A stretch of DNA of 64,000 nucleotides from Roseiarcus sp049514155 (GCF_049514155.1 NZ_JBEKVH010000004.1:21113-85112); one strand, 5' to 3'. Positions 31,067 to 38,914 are shown, numbered from the stretch's first letter. A program made the numbers and translations. The notes: generated from the sequence alone by a model not told the origin.

Positions 31067-32572
31067 ATGACGATTACATTGACCCTCGATCCTCAGACGC
31101 TTACGGAAGGTCAGACGATCTCCGCGTCGTCCTTCGTCACTTCTGTAACGGACAGCGCGTCTCGATCGATCACCAAGTACTCGGTCTACGACAGCGGCGC
31201 TGACGGCGGCTATTTCATTCTCAACGGCGTCAAGCTCTCAGATGGCGCGTGGCACAATTTGACCGCCGCGCAATTCGCACAACTTCAATATGTCGCCGGG
31301 CCCAGCGGCGGCAGCGAAACGATCAGCGTCAAGGCCTATGACGGCAAGTCCTGGTCCTCCGCCTATTCGACCACGGAGAAGACGACGGCGCCGTCCGGCT
31401 CGTCGAGCGTCAGCTCGCTGCTCGGGGAACTCGGCGTCTCCTCTACGATCACTCAGCAGGTGACGAGCAGCAATTCGCTGAACTATAACCAGATGCTGAC
31501 CATCCTGCAGGACGCGGCGGTCGGCGGCATGACCGCGACCAAGTTCAGCGCCCTGCAGACGCTCGCCTCGATGCTCAACCAGTCGGGCGGCCTCTCGACC
31601 TCGGCCTACGTCCAGCAGATCGCCGACGACGTGATCCTCGGCAATCCGGCCAACGCCTATTGGAACGGCGGTTCGTCGACGACGACGAAGCTCGGCAATC
31701 TCAGCGCCAAGTCGACCCAGACCCAAGTCGACGAGCTGATCGGCAAATGGTTCCTCGGAACCGACCTGCCGAGTCTCAGCCTGTCCGGCATCGGCGAGTC
31801 GAATCTCAATCCGACCTACCAGACTTCGACCCTGCCGCTGTTCGGCAACACCGGGACGCCGAGTTACCTCGACGTCAACCAGGGTTATCTCGGCGACTGC
31901 TACTTCGTCGCGGCGCTCGGCGAGACGGCGTTGCAGGACCCGACCCTGATCGAGAACATGATCACCAACAACGGCAACGGGACCTATTCGGTCTGCTTCT
32001 ACATCAACGGTCAGCCGGATTACGTGACCGTCAATTCGCAATTGCCGGTCATGGGCGGCGGTTACGTTTGGTCGAACGGCTCGACGCTGGAATTCTCCAA
32101 CGGGACGGTCGACGATTGGGTAGCGCTGGTGGAGAAGGCCTTCGTCGAGCTCAACGAGCAGACCGCCGCGGCGAGTTACGGCGGCCACACGGCGGGAAAC
32201 GCCTACGAGGACATCAACGGCGGCACGGCGATCACGCTGAGCGAAATCACCGACCAGACGTTCAACACCTACAATCTCAATCCGACGGAATCGACGTCGT
32301 CGCTCACTTCGCTGATGTCGACGCTTTCCACCGATTTCACCGAAGGCGACGAGATCATCCTGTCGACTCCCAACGTCGACATCGGCAATCTGGTCGGCGA
32401 CCACATGTACATCGTCACCGGGATCAACCTCACCAACGGCACCGTCTCGATCCAGAATCCCTGGAACACCGCCTATTCCGGGTCGCTGCAGATGAGCTTC
32501 ACCGACACGATCGCGCAGCTCGCCTCCGACAACGTGTCGATTTACTCCACCACCGGAACGAAAGTCGCCTGA
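31067..32572 (+). CDS. Calpain-family (C2) cysteine protease, probable type I secretion substrate
   Basis: A 501-residue, Ser/Thr/Asn-rich acidic protein with no signal peptide. Residues about 1-105 form a cadherin-like N-terminal domain found in other alphaproteobacterial secreted proteins (DSGADGGYFILNGVKLSDGA; FAQLQYVAGPSGGSETISVK). The C2 protease domain starts near 270: the catalytic set is Cys278 in GYLGDCYFVAAL, His446 in VGDHMYIVTGI and Asn464 in IQNPWN. No GGxGxDxUx (RTX) repeat is seen. Start ATG 31067 (MTITLTLDPQ). Its low Arg/Lys and Ala content differs from its neighbours. Secretion by the adjacent ABC/HlyD pair is inferred. Confidence 0.88.
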   Translation: MTITLTLDPQTLTEGQTISASSFVTSVTDSASRSITKYSVYDSGADGGYFILNGVKLSDGAWHNLTAAQFAQLQYVAGPSGGSETISVKAYDGKSWSSAYSTTEKTTAPSGSSSVSSLLGELGVSSTITQQVTSSNSLNYNQMLTILQDAAVGGMTATKFSALQTLASMLNQSGGLSTSAYVQQIADDVILGNPANAYWNGGSSTTTKLGNLSAKSTQTQVDELIGKWFLGTDLPSLSLSGIGESNLNPTYQTSTLPLFGNTGTPSYLDVNQGYLGDCYFVAALGETALQDPTLIENMITNNGNGTYSVCFYINGQPDYVTVNSQLPVMGGGYVWSNGSTLEFSNGTVDDWVALVEKAFVELNEQTAAASYGGHTAGNAYEDINGGTAITLSEITDQTFNTYNLNPTESTSSLTSLMSTLSTDFTEGDEIILSTPNVDIGNLVGDHMYIVTGINLTNGTVSIQNPWNTAYSGSLQMSFTDTIAQLASDNVSIYSTTGTKVA

Positions 32573-32581
32573 GCCGTCGCT

Positions 32582-33277
32582 TCAGACCGTCTTATCCTCG
32601 TAGCGGCAGAGGTCGGCGATCGCGCAGCGCGCGCATGCGGGCGCGCGCGCCTTGCAGACGTAGCGGCCGTGCAGGATCAGCCAGTGGTGGGCGTGGCGCA
32701 TGAACCGAGCCGGTATGATCTTCATCAGCCCGTCCTCGACCTCGCGCGGCGTCTCGCCTTTGGCGAGGGGAATGCGGTTGGCGACGCGGAAGACATGGGT
32801 GTCGACCGCGAGCGTCGGCGCGCCGAAAGCAACGTTGAGCACCACATTGGCGGTCTTGCGGCCGACGCCCGGCAACGCCTCGAGCGCGTCGCGGTCAGCC
32901 GGAACCTCGCCGCCGTGATCGCGGATCAGCGCCTGCGACAGCGCGACGACGTTCTTGGCCTTGGTGCGATAGAGGCCGATCGTCTTGATCCGCTCGGCGA
33001 GCCCCACTTCGCCGAGCGCCGCCATCTTGGCCGGCGTGTCGGCGACGGCGAACAGCGCACGCGTCGCCTTGTTGACGCCGGCGTCGGTCGCCTGCGCCGA
33101 CAGCACGACGGCGACCAGCAGCGTGAACGCATCGACGTATTCGAGTTCGCTCTTCGGCTCGGGGTTGGCGGCCGCTAGCCGGGCGAAGATCGCTTCGGCG
33201 CGCGCCGCCGCGGCGGTCTTCGGCGCGCGTGCCGGGCGGCGGCGGACGGGGGATGCGGCCGGATTGCCTCGCGCCAT
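32582..33277 (-). CDS. nth: Endonuclease III
   Basis: A 231-residue DNA glycosylase/AP lyase that removes oxidised pyrimidines. The helix-hairpin-helix is LPGVGRKTANVVLNVAF with the catalytic Lys, and the Asp lies in VDTHVFRVANR. The 4Fe-4S set is C-x6-C-x2-C-x5-C (CKARAPACARCAIADLC). The N-terminus has a basic Ala/Pro/Arg-rich tail of about 25 residues. ATG at 33277 is chosen; the longer version from 33409 adds low-complexity sequence. It is divergent from the DUF2244 gene. Confidence 0.95.
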   Translation of the reverse strand: MARGNPAASPVRRRPARAPKTAAAARAEAIFARLAAANPEPKSELEYVDAFTLLVAVVLSAQATDAGVNKATRALFAVADTPAKMAALGEVGLAERIKTIGLYRTKAKNVVALSQALIRDHGGEVPADRDALEALPGVGRKTANVVLNVAFGAPTLAVDTHVFRVANRIPLAKGETPREVEDGLMKIIPARFMRHAHHWLILHGRYVCKARAPACARCAIADLCRYEDKTV

Positions 33278-33338
33278 GCGCGCCTTATAGTCGGCCTCGA
33301 CCGGGTCGCCAAGCGGCGGCTTCGCCAGGGAGGTTGCT

Positions 33339-33863
33339 GTGGACCCAAGCCCTGACGCCGACGACGCTGCGCTCTTCGCCGCGCGGCTCTTTCCGCGCCG
33401 TTCGTTCACTCCGGCGGCGGCGCGCCGGCTGCTCGCAGCGACATTCGTCGCCAGCGCGCTGTTCAGCCTGCCGTTCTATCTCGCCGGGGCCTGGCCGATC
33501 GTCGGCTTTCTCGGCCTCGACGTCGCGCTGCTGGGACTCGCCTTCCGCATGAGCTTCCGCGCCGCCCGCGCCTATGAGGACTACCGTCTCACCTATCTCG
33601 AGCTCGAATTCGCCCGGGTGAGCGCGCGCGGCGCGCGGCGCGAATGGCGCTTCAATCCGGCCTGGGTGACGCTCGAGCGCGGCGAGACGGGACCGATGGC
33701 TGAACGGCTGGCGCTGCGCAGCCGCGGCCGCCGGCATGAGATCGCAACCTTCCTCGGCCCCGACGAAAAAGCGGCCTTCGCCGGCGATTTGACCCGCGCG
33801 CTGGTCGAAGCGCGGCGGGGGCGGCGGCGGTCCGAGGAATTCAGAACGCCGCCTGCCGTCTGA
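33339..33863 (+). CDS. DUF2244 family membrane protein
   Basis: A 174-residue inner-membrane protein with two helices (about 29-50 and 53-68: FVASALFSLPFYLAG; IVGFLGLDVALLGLAFRMSF) and a cytoplasmic domain: RAYEDYRLTYLELEFARV and the late EIATFLGPDEKAAFAGDLTR. The layout, next to nth in reverse direction, is common in Alphaproteobacteria. The start is GTG at 33339 (MDPSPDAD). Function is unknown. Its last 23 bases overlap the 3' end of the Sel1 gene on the other strand. Confidence 0.85.
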   Translation: MDPSPDADDAALFAARLFPRRSFTPAAARRLLAATFVASALFSLPFYLAGAWPIVGFLGLDVALLGLAFRMSFRAARAYEDYRLTYLELEFARVSARGARREWRFNPAWVTLERGETGPMAERLALRSRGRRHEIATFLGPDEKAAFAGDLTRALVEARRGRRRSEEFRTPPAV

Positions 33864-34803
33864 TCAGCTCGTCGACGCGCTTGTTCTCTTCTGGCGTCAG
33901 GCTGGCGGTCGCGGCGTCGAGGTCGGGATCGTCGATGCCGGCCGCCTTGGCGAAGCGGTTCCAGGTCGCCGCCTCGACGAGGTCCTTCGGCACGCCGCGG
34001 CCGCTGGCGTAGAGATGCGCGAGGCGGTTTTCGGCGATCGGATTGTTGCGCGCTGCGGCCCGCAACAGCAGTTTCGCCGCGCCGGCTTCGTCCTTGGCGA
34101 CGCCGACGCCGTTGAACAACATGATCGCGTACTCGACCTGGCCGGCGACGACGCCGGCGTCGGCGGCGCGCTTGAGCCAGCGCGCGCTTTCGCCGATGTC
34201 GAGCGGCACGCCTTTGCCCTCGCGCAGCAGCACCCCGTAGGAATAGGCGCCGTCGCCGTAGCCCGCCTCGGCGGCGCGGCGAAAATCGGCCGCGGCCGCC
34301 TTGAAGTCCGGGAAGCCGTTGGCGGCCTTGTCGCCGATCGCCATGACGCCGAGGTTGTAGAGCGCGCCCGGCTGGCCCTTCGCCGCCGCGATCTCGAATT
34401 GAGCCTTGGCCCCGGCGCGGTCCTCGGGGACGCCGTCGGCGCCGTTGAGCAGCAGCATGCCGAGCGCGAAAGCGGCCTCGCGGTCGCCGAGGCCGCTGGC
34501 GACGCGATACCAGCGCGCCGCCTCCGCCTCGTTGGGCGCGACGGCGTAGCCGTCGCGATAGATTTCGCCGATCAGGGTCATCGCCGCCGCGTCTTTGGGA
34601 TTGTCGGCGACGCGCTTCAACGCCTCGCGCAACGCGGTAAGGAAATAGCCGCGCTGATAGTCGCCGAAGGCGGTGTCTGGCGGCGGGCCTTCCGCAGTCG
34701 GCGGGCCGGCCGGCGGCGTGAACGGCGGCGTGAACGTCTGCGCCGCGGCGGGCGCCGCCAGCGTGAGCCCGATCGCCAAGCCCAGCGCCGCGGCGAGCCT
34801 CAT
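33841..34803 (-). CDS. Sel1-repeat (TPR-like) secreted protein
   Basis: A 320-residue protein with a signal peptide (MRLAAALGLAIGLTLAAPAAA) and at least five Sel1-like repeats: EAARWYRVASGLGDREAAFA, AGAKAQFEIAAAKGQPGALYN, FRRAAEAGYGDGAYSYG, ARWLKRAADAGVVAGQVEYA and AKLLLRAAARNNPIAENRLA. Such repeats make protein-binding solenoids in the periplasm or envelope. ATG at 34803 overlaps the ThiE-like stop by ATGA, so the two form an operon. The last repeat is followed by a polar tail. Confidence 0.87.
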   Translation of the reverse strand: MRLAAALGLAIGLTLAAPAAAQTFTPPFTPPAGPPTAEGPPPDTAFGDYQRGYFLTALREALKRVADNPKDAAAMTLIGEIYRDGYAVAPNEAEAARWYRVASGLGDREAAFALGMLLLNGADGVPEDRAGAKAQFEIAAAKGQPGALYNLGVMAIGDKAANGFPDFKAAAADFRRAAEAGYGDGAYSYGVLLREGKGVPLDIGESARWLKRAADAGVVAGQVEYAIMLFNGVGVAKDEAGAAKLLLRAAARNNPIAENRLAHLYASGRGVPKDLVEAATWNRFAKAAGIDDPDLDAATASLTPEENKRVDELIRRQAAF

Positions 34804-35459
34804 GCGCTCGCCTCCGCGCGCGCCGCCGCCGCCTTGCGCGCGGCGTCTTCGGCCGCGGCGATCGCCTGCTCGGCCGAGGGCGCCGACCATAGGGCGTCGC
34901 CGAGCGCGACGAAGTCGGCGCCGGCCGCCGCCAGCGCGGCGACATCGTCGAGCCGCGCCGCGTAGGCGACGCACGGCGTCTGGAAGATCTCAGCCCACCA
35001 GGCGACCCGCTCCACAGTTTCGGCGAGCGGCGGCGTCCATCCGTCGCGGCGCGGTTCGCCGAACATCACGTAGTCGACGTCCGCCTCGCCGGCGGTCATC
35101 GCGTCGTCGCGGCCGCGCAAAGCCCCGACGCCGACGATGCGCTCGGGATGCAGGCTCGCCAAGGCGTCGGAGAGCGGGTCGCCGACGCCACTAACATGCG
35201 CGCCGTCGGCGCCGACGCGCGCCGCCAGCCGCGGCTCGCCTTCGATCAGGATCGCCGCGTCGGCGCGCGCCGCCGCCTCGACCATGCGCTCGGCGATCCG
35301 CTTGGCGTCGCCCTGCGCCTCCGGCGCGATGCGCACCAGCGCGCTGGCCACGTCGCCCGCCGCCAGCGCGGCGGCGAACCGCGGCGCGAACGCGGCGAGG
35401 TCGGCAAGCCCGAGCGGCGGCGTGAGAAGATAGAGGCGGCAGGACGGAGCGACGGCCAT
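34800..35459 (-). CDS. Thiamine-phosphate synthase-like (ThiE/TenI fold) protein
   Basis: A 219-residue TIM-barrel protein with the ThiE/TenI layout: RLYLLTPPLGLADLAAFAPR at the start, AAILIEGEPRLAARVGADGAHVSG in the middle, and ADVDYVMFGEPRRDGWTPPL. The canonical ThiE motifs for the phosphates (the DxQ and TxTK loops) are weak here, so whether it makes thiamine phosphate is uncertain. No other thiamine gene is near. ATG at 35459. It is the first gene of an operon with the Sel1 protein. Confidence 0.72.
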   Translation of the reverse strand: MAVAPSCRLYLLTPPLGLADLAAFAPRFAAALAAGDVASALVRIAPEAQGDAKRIAERMVEAAARADAAILIEGEPRLAARVGADGAHVSGVGDPLSDALASLHPERIVGVGALRGRDDAMTAGEADVDYVMFGEPRRDGWTPPLAETVERVAWWAEIFQTPCVAYAARLDDVAALAAAGADFVALGDALWSAPSAEQAIAAAEDAARKAAAARAEASA

Positions 35460-35575
35460 GAAGGGCGGCTTTGACTTCGGCGGAGGGCGTTATGTGCCGA
35501 GCAATGCGGCCAAAAGTGCGGCGACGCAAGAGCCGGCGCAGCCCAAGCGGGCGCGGCCCGGTTGGGCGCGGCGCC

Positions 35576-36118
35576 TCAGCTGGCGAAAGCGGCCCGCAGG
35601 CGCTCGAATTGCTCGGCGACCGCCCCGCGCGGCGCCGGATGGGCGGCTTCGGCTTCGGCGAGGGCGCGGTCGAGATGAGCGACGCGCGCCTGCAGCCGCA
35701 GCGATTTGGCGCTGAACGCGCGCAACGCTTCGGGCAGTTGCTCGAACAGCTCGTCCGGGCAGGCGACGTTCTGTTCGGCGAGCCGGACGCGATGCTTCTC
35801 CGACTGCGCCTGAGCCGGGGACAGTTCGCCTTCGTTGACGGCGCGCTGCAGCAGCAGCCACGAGGCGACCTGCATCAGCCGGGTCGTCAGGCGCATGCTT
35901 TCGGTCGCATAGGCGAGCGCCGCAGCGCGTGGCAGGCTGCGCGATTCCTCGCGGCCCGGCCCGTCGAGATAGGCGGCGGTGTCCTCGACCAGGCTCATGC
36001 CTTCGCGGAACAGCGTCTTGAACGCCGCCGAGGCGGCGAGCTTGGGATAGAACAGAACCGTGTTGGCCGCGGCCTCGTCGAGCGCCGCGCTCTGCGCCGA
36101 TCCGTCGCTACGCCCCAT
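35576..36118 (-). CDS. rcdA: CtrA-degradation adaptor RcdA (DUF1465)
   Basis: A 180-residue helical protein of the DUF1465 family, whose Caulobacter member RcdA helps deliver CtrA and other substrates to ClpXP. Hallmarks are TLFREGMSLVEDTAAYLDGP, AALAYATESMRLTTRLMQVA and SWLLLQRAVNEGELSPAQAQ. ATG 36118 (MGRSDGS) is the expected start. A CtrA-type box (TTAA-N7-TTAAC) lies 129 bp upstream, matching the cell-cycle regulation of rcdA in Caulobacter. Function is by homology. Confidence 0.9.
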   Translation of the reverse strand: MGRSDGSAQSAALDEAAANTVLFYPKLAASAAFKTLFREGMSLVEDTAAYLDGPGREESRSLPRAAALAYATESMRLTTRLMQVASWLLLQRAVNEGELSPAQAQSEKHRVRLAEQNVACPDELFEQLPEALRAFSAKSLRLQARVAHLDRALAEAEAAHPAPRGAVAEQFERLRAAFAS

Positions 36119-36246
36119 GACTCCCTCTCCCAAGCGTTCCTGACAAGCGGCCGGCGTGCCAATTCCGCACGCTTGCACGCCACGACTCGGCGCGCCGCAA
36201 GATTAACGCCGCAGACCGTCCGCCGGCTGTTTACCTTTCGCTAAGG

Positions 36247-36262
36247 TTAACGAAAGCTTAAC
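36247..36262 (+). promoter_or_regulatory. CtrA binding site (full consensus) upstream of rcdA
   Basis: TTAA-CGAAAGC-TTAAC: an exact match to the CtrA consensus TTAA-N7-TTAAC, 129-144 bp upstream of the rcdA ATG (36118). In such a GC-rich genome an exact hit in a promoter is unlikely by chance. It could act in either direction. Confidence 0.75.
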
Positions 36263-36282
36263 CCGATCGGAGGGGAGAACGC

Positions 36283-36308
36283 AAAAAACAGCCGCCCGAA
36301 AGCGGCTG
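36283..36308 (-). terminator. Rho-independent terminator (minus strand)
   Basis: Read on the minus strand: CAGCCGC, loop TTTCGG, GCGGCTG, then TTTTTTG. The perfect 7-bp stem and six Ts are clear. It would stop transcripts from the DUF1192 gene or the candidate sRNA before they reach rcdA. Confidence 0.85.
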
Positions 36309-36366
36309 GGGAGGTCGGTAGGTTGGGAGGCGTCGAACAGGACCCAAGGAATGGATCGACTTCCTT
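36283..36366 (-). ncRNA. Candidate small RNA with CCTCCC motifs
   Basis: On the minus strand, a -10-like TATCAT (36372-36377) lies about 6-12 bases before 36366; a CtrA-like site overlaps the -35 region. The transcript would contain two CCTCCC/CCTCCCC motifs (anti-Shine-Dalgarno type) in a mostly unpaired stretch and end in a strong Rho-independent terminator at 36283-36308. Length about 84 nt. The combination promoter, CU-rich loops and terminator in a gap without a gene resembles known alphaproteobacterial trans-acting sRNAs. No family is assigned. Confidence 0.45.
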
Positions 36367-36381
36367 CATAAATGATAATCG

Positions 36382-36396
36382 TTAACAATCCGTTAG
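36382..36396. promoter_or_regulatory. CtrA-like site (TTAA-N7-TTAG)
   Basis: TTAA-CAATCCG-TTAG, one base off the core consensus, about 16 bp upstream of the proposed start of the candidate sRNA on the minus strand. It overlaps where a -35 box would be. Inferred. Confidence 0.4.
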
Positions 36397-36439
36397 TGTC
36401 CCGGCGGCGACGCGGCGTCCCGCGGCGAGACGGCCGGCC

Positions 36440-36643
36440 TCATGATTTGAAGAAAGCGGCCGCGGCGTTGCGCGTCGCCTCGCGGTGAGCGATGGCGCGC
36501 TCGAGCCGCTCGATCTCGAGCTTGAGCAGCACGATGCGCTCGGCGAGCTCAGGGGCCGAAAGGTCGTCGAGCGGCTGGCCGATCGCGTGGACCGGCGGCT
36601 TGGCGGGCGGGGCGCCGAAAACCTCGTCCTCGAACCCGGCCAT
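36440..36643 (-). CDS. DUF1192 family small protein
   Basis: A 67-residue protein of the DUF1192 family, common in Alphaproteobacteria. It starts MAGFEDEVFGAPPAKPPVHA and its second half is a short coiled coil (LSAPELAERIVLLKLEIERL). ATG at 36643 follows GAGGGG. Family role unknown. It lies downstream of mnmA in the same direction with a 263-bp gap containing a small tandem repeat, and upstream of the rcdA region. Confidence 0.88.
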   Translation of the reverse strand: MAGFEDEVFGAPPAKPPVHAIGQPLDDLSAPELAERIVLLKLEIERLERAIAHREATRNAAAAFFKS

Positions 36644-36794
36644 GGCCCGCCCCTCTTCGTCCCGACCGCGCCCCTCGCGCGCAGCGCGCGCATCATAGGG
36701 CGGTTTCCGTCGCCGCCCAATCGGCGCGCCGGAAGGGGCAAACCTCGGCTTCGCCTGCGCCGGGAAAGGCGCGCGGCGCGGCGAGCGGATTTTC

Positions 36795-36826
36795 GATTTT
36801 CGGTGACACGGATTTTCGGTGACACG
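36795..36826. repeat. Tandem 16-bp direct repeat
   Basis: GATTTTCGGTGACACG occurs twice without spacing, with a partial third copy just upstream (GGATTTTC at 36787). It lies between mnmA and the DUF1192 gene. Function unknown. Confidence 0.7.
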
Positions 36827-36906
36827 CTCGTGGACTGCGCCCCTCTGGCGAGACACGCCAATCGGGGGCGCGGCGTTTCGCCAGCGCCGTTCGCCGCGAC
36901 TTCTCC

Positions 36907-38070
36907 CTATTGCGCCGCTCCGGCGATGAACCCCCCGCCGAGCACCCGCGCGCGCGGGTCGCAGGACGCGTAGAACACGCAGGCCTGGCCGGGCGAGACG
37001 CCGGATTCCGGGTCGTCGAACTCGACCGCGCCGCCTGGCAGTAGGCGCGCCGAGGTCGGCGGGCGGGTCGAGCGCACCCGCGCCGCGATCGCCAGGCCGT
37101 CGGCGGGGATGTCGGCGAGCGCGCCGTCGCCGATCCAGTTGACGTCGCGCAGGCGGATGCGATGGGTCTCGAGCGCCTGGCGCGGGCCGACGACGACGCG
37201 GGCGCGCTGAGCGTCGAGCGCGACGACATAGAGCGGCTCGGCGGCGGCGATGCCGAGGCCGCGGCGCTGGCCGATCGTGTAGTGCAGCACGCCGGCATGG
37301 CGGCCGAGCACGCGCCCGTCGACATGGACGATGTCGCCGGCTTCCGCCGCGCCCGGCAGCAGCCGCTCGATCATTTCGCTGTAATGGCCGGCGGGCACGA
37401 AGCAGATGTCCTGGCTGTCGGCCTTGTCGGCGACCGTCAGGCCGAATTCGCCGGCGAGCGCCCTGACCTGCGGCTTCGGCATCGCGCCGAGCGGAAAACG
37501 CAGCATCGCGAGCTGCTCGCGGGTGGTGGCGAAGAGGAAATAGCTCTGGTCGCGCTCGGGGTCGGCGGCGCGATAGAGCGCGCGGCCGCCGTGCCCATCG
37601 TCTTCCGACACGACATAGTGGCCGGTCGCCAGGATGTCGGCGCCGAGGTCCTTGGCCGCCTCGAACAGGTCGACGAATTTCATCGTCTGGTTGCAGGCGA
37701 CGCAGGGCACTGGCGTTTCGCCCGAGACATAGGCGCGGGCGAAGGGCTCGATCACCTTCTGGCGGAACTGCGTCTCGTAATCGAGCACGTAATGGGGGAT
37801 TCCGAGCCGGGCGGCGACGTCGCGCGCGTCGTGAATGTCCTGGCCGGCGCAGCAGGCGCCCTTGCGGTGGGTCGCCGCGCCATGGTCGTAGAGCTGCATC
37901 GTCACGCCGACGACTTCGTAGCCCTCGCGCGCCAGCAGCGCCGCCGCGACGCTCGAATCGACGCCGCCCGACATCGCGACGACGACGCGGGTGTCCCTGG
38001 GGGCCTTGGCCAGCCCGAGGCTGTTGAGCGGACGCGTCCACGCGTCCCGGGAAAGCGGCGGGGCCAACAT
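36907..38070 (-). CDS. mnmA: tRNA-specific 2-thiouridylase
   Basis: A 387-residue ATP-dependent tRNA modification enzyme that puts sulfur on U34 of Lys, Glu and Gln tRNAs. The PP-loop is VVVAMSGGVDSSVAAALL; the catalytic cysteines lie in VPCVACNQTMKF and SQDICFVPAG; the tRNA-binding HYTIGQRRGLGI is present. ATG at 38070 gives a slightly extended N-terminus; a start nearer LNSLGLAK is possible. It is divergent from sciP with 226 bp between them. Confidence 0.96.
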   Translation of the reverse strand: MLAPPLSRDAWTRPLNSLGLAKAPRDTRVVVAMSGGVDSSVAAALLAREGYEVVGVTMQLYDHGAATHRKGACCAGQDIHDARDVAARLGIPHYVLDYETQFRQKVIEPFARAYVSGETPVPCVACNQTMKFVDLFEAAKDLGADILATGHYVVSEDDGHGGRALYRAADPERDQSYFLFATTREQLAMLRFPLGAMPKPQVRALAGEFGLTVADKADSQDICFVPAGHYSEMIERLLPGAAEAGDIVHVDGRVLGRHAGVLHYTIGQRRGLGIAAAEPLYVVALDAQRARVVVGPRQALETHRIRLRDVNWIGDGALADIPADGLAIAARVRSTRPPTSARLLPGGAVEFDDPESGVSPGQACVFYASCDPRARVLGGGFIAGAAQ

Positions 38071-38226
38071 CTTAAGGGTTCGAAGTCCGTGCGGAACTTA
38101 AGCGCCTTATAGCATTCGAGCGCCGGCGCGGCCCAGAAAAACGCGCCGCGACCCGCCGCCGTCCCGAAACAGGCTGAAAAACTCCGCAAGTTGAAACACT
38201 TTGTAAAGAACTTACTCGTGATGGGC

Positions 38227-38241
38227 TTAGGCAAATCTTAA
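38227..38241. promoter_or_regulatory. CtrA-like site upstream of sciP
   Basis: TTAG-GCAAATC-TTAA, one base off the CtrA core consensus, 56-70 bp upstream of the sciP ATG at 38297. In Caulobacter, sciP is itself activated by CtrA, which fits. Inferred. Confidence 0.5.
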
Positions 38242-38296
38242 GTGACGGCCATTAGATTTCAGTGCGTAAGGACTTGCGTTCGAGTGTGAGAGTGAA

Positions 38297-38572
38297 ATGA
38301 GCGAAGCGCTTCGACCGAGGGTGAAATACGTCATCGGTCCGGACGGAAGCCCGCTGACGATCGCCGACCTTCCGCCGACGTCGACCAAGCGCTGGGTGAT
38401 CCGGCGCAAGGCCGAAGTGGTCGCGGCTGTGCGTGGCGGCCTGATCTCGCTCGAGGAAGCGTGCTCGCGCTACACCCTGACCGTCGACGAGTTCCTGTCC
38501 TGGCAGGCCTCGATCGACCAGCACGGCCTCGCCGGCCTGCGCACGACCCGCATCCAGCAATATCGCCACTGA
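38297..38572 (+). CDS. sciP: CtrA inhibitor SciP (DUF1153)
   Basis: A 91-residue helix-turn-helix protein, nearly fully conserved in Alphaproteobacteria: RPRVKYVIGPDGSPLTIADL, TKRWVIRRKAEVVAAVRGGL and SLEEACSRYTLTVDEFLSWQ, ending TTRIQQYRH. In Caulobacter SciP binds CtrA and blocks recruitment of RNA polymerase at CtrA promoters in G1. Length and sequence match the whole family. ATG at 38297; the gene is alone, with a CtrA-like box upstream and a repeat element downstream. Confidence 0.95.
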   Translation: MSEALRPRVKYVIGPDGSPLTIADLPPTSTKRWVIRRKAEVVAAVRGGLISLEEACSRYTLTVDEFLSWQASIDQHGLAGLRTTRIQQYRH

Positions 38573-38636
38573 GCGATCACGCGCCTGACGAGTCGGCGCG
38601 CACCTCCTAGAACATTCTGCTTTCACGTCGATCCGC

Positions 38637-38763
38637 CGTCATGGCCGGGCTTGACCCGGCCATCCAAACAGTATCGGTCGGAGAATCGACGCAGGCCCTT
38701 CTGCGGCGGCCTTCCTCGCAGAGCGTCGCCGTTTGGATGGCCGGGTCGAGCCCGGCCATGACG
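38637..38763. repeat. GGCCGGGCTTGACCCGGCC inverted-repeat element
   Basis: Two inverted arms of about 33 bp (38637-38670 and 38731-38763), each with an internal hairpin GGCCGGG-CTTGA-CCCGGCC, around a 60-bp centre. A second copy with the same arms lies at 44681-44803. It occupies most of the 342-bp gap between sciP and hpnE; the rest of that gap shows no gene. Confidence 0.85.
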
Positions 38764-38914
38764 CAAAGGGCGATTCCGATCAACCTCAATTCGCCCTAAC
38801 CGAACTCTGAGGATAGCTGCGACCTGGCGGGGCGCGCCGCGTTGCGCGCCTGCGCCGGCGCAGCTATCTGTGAGCGCGCGCCGCGCCGCCGCCTGATTCG
38901 TCTGGAAAGGCTCG

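Noticed and set aside
34800..35459. Calling the protein ThiE with confidence
   Set aside because: The diphosphate-binding loops of ThiE are weak, so only a ThiE/TenI-like fold is claimed.
35458..35715. ORF of 85 residues starting MKGGFDFGGGRYVPSN
   Set aside because: It overlaps the 3' end of rcdA on the other strand and turns into an Arg-rich shadow sequence; only the first 39 residues lie in the gap, and no ribosome site is seen.
36203..36388. ORF of 61 residues (minus strand) starting MLTIIIYEGSRS
   Set aside because: It runs through a terminator and a CtrA site, and has no Shine-Dalgarno; the segment fits better as promoter plus small RNA.
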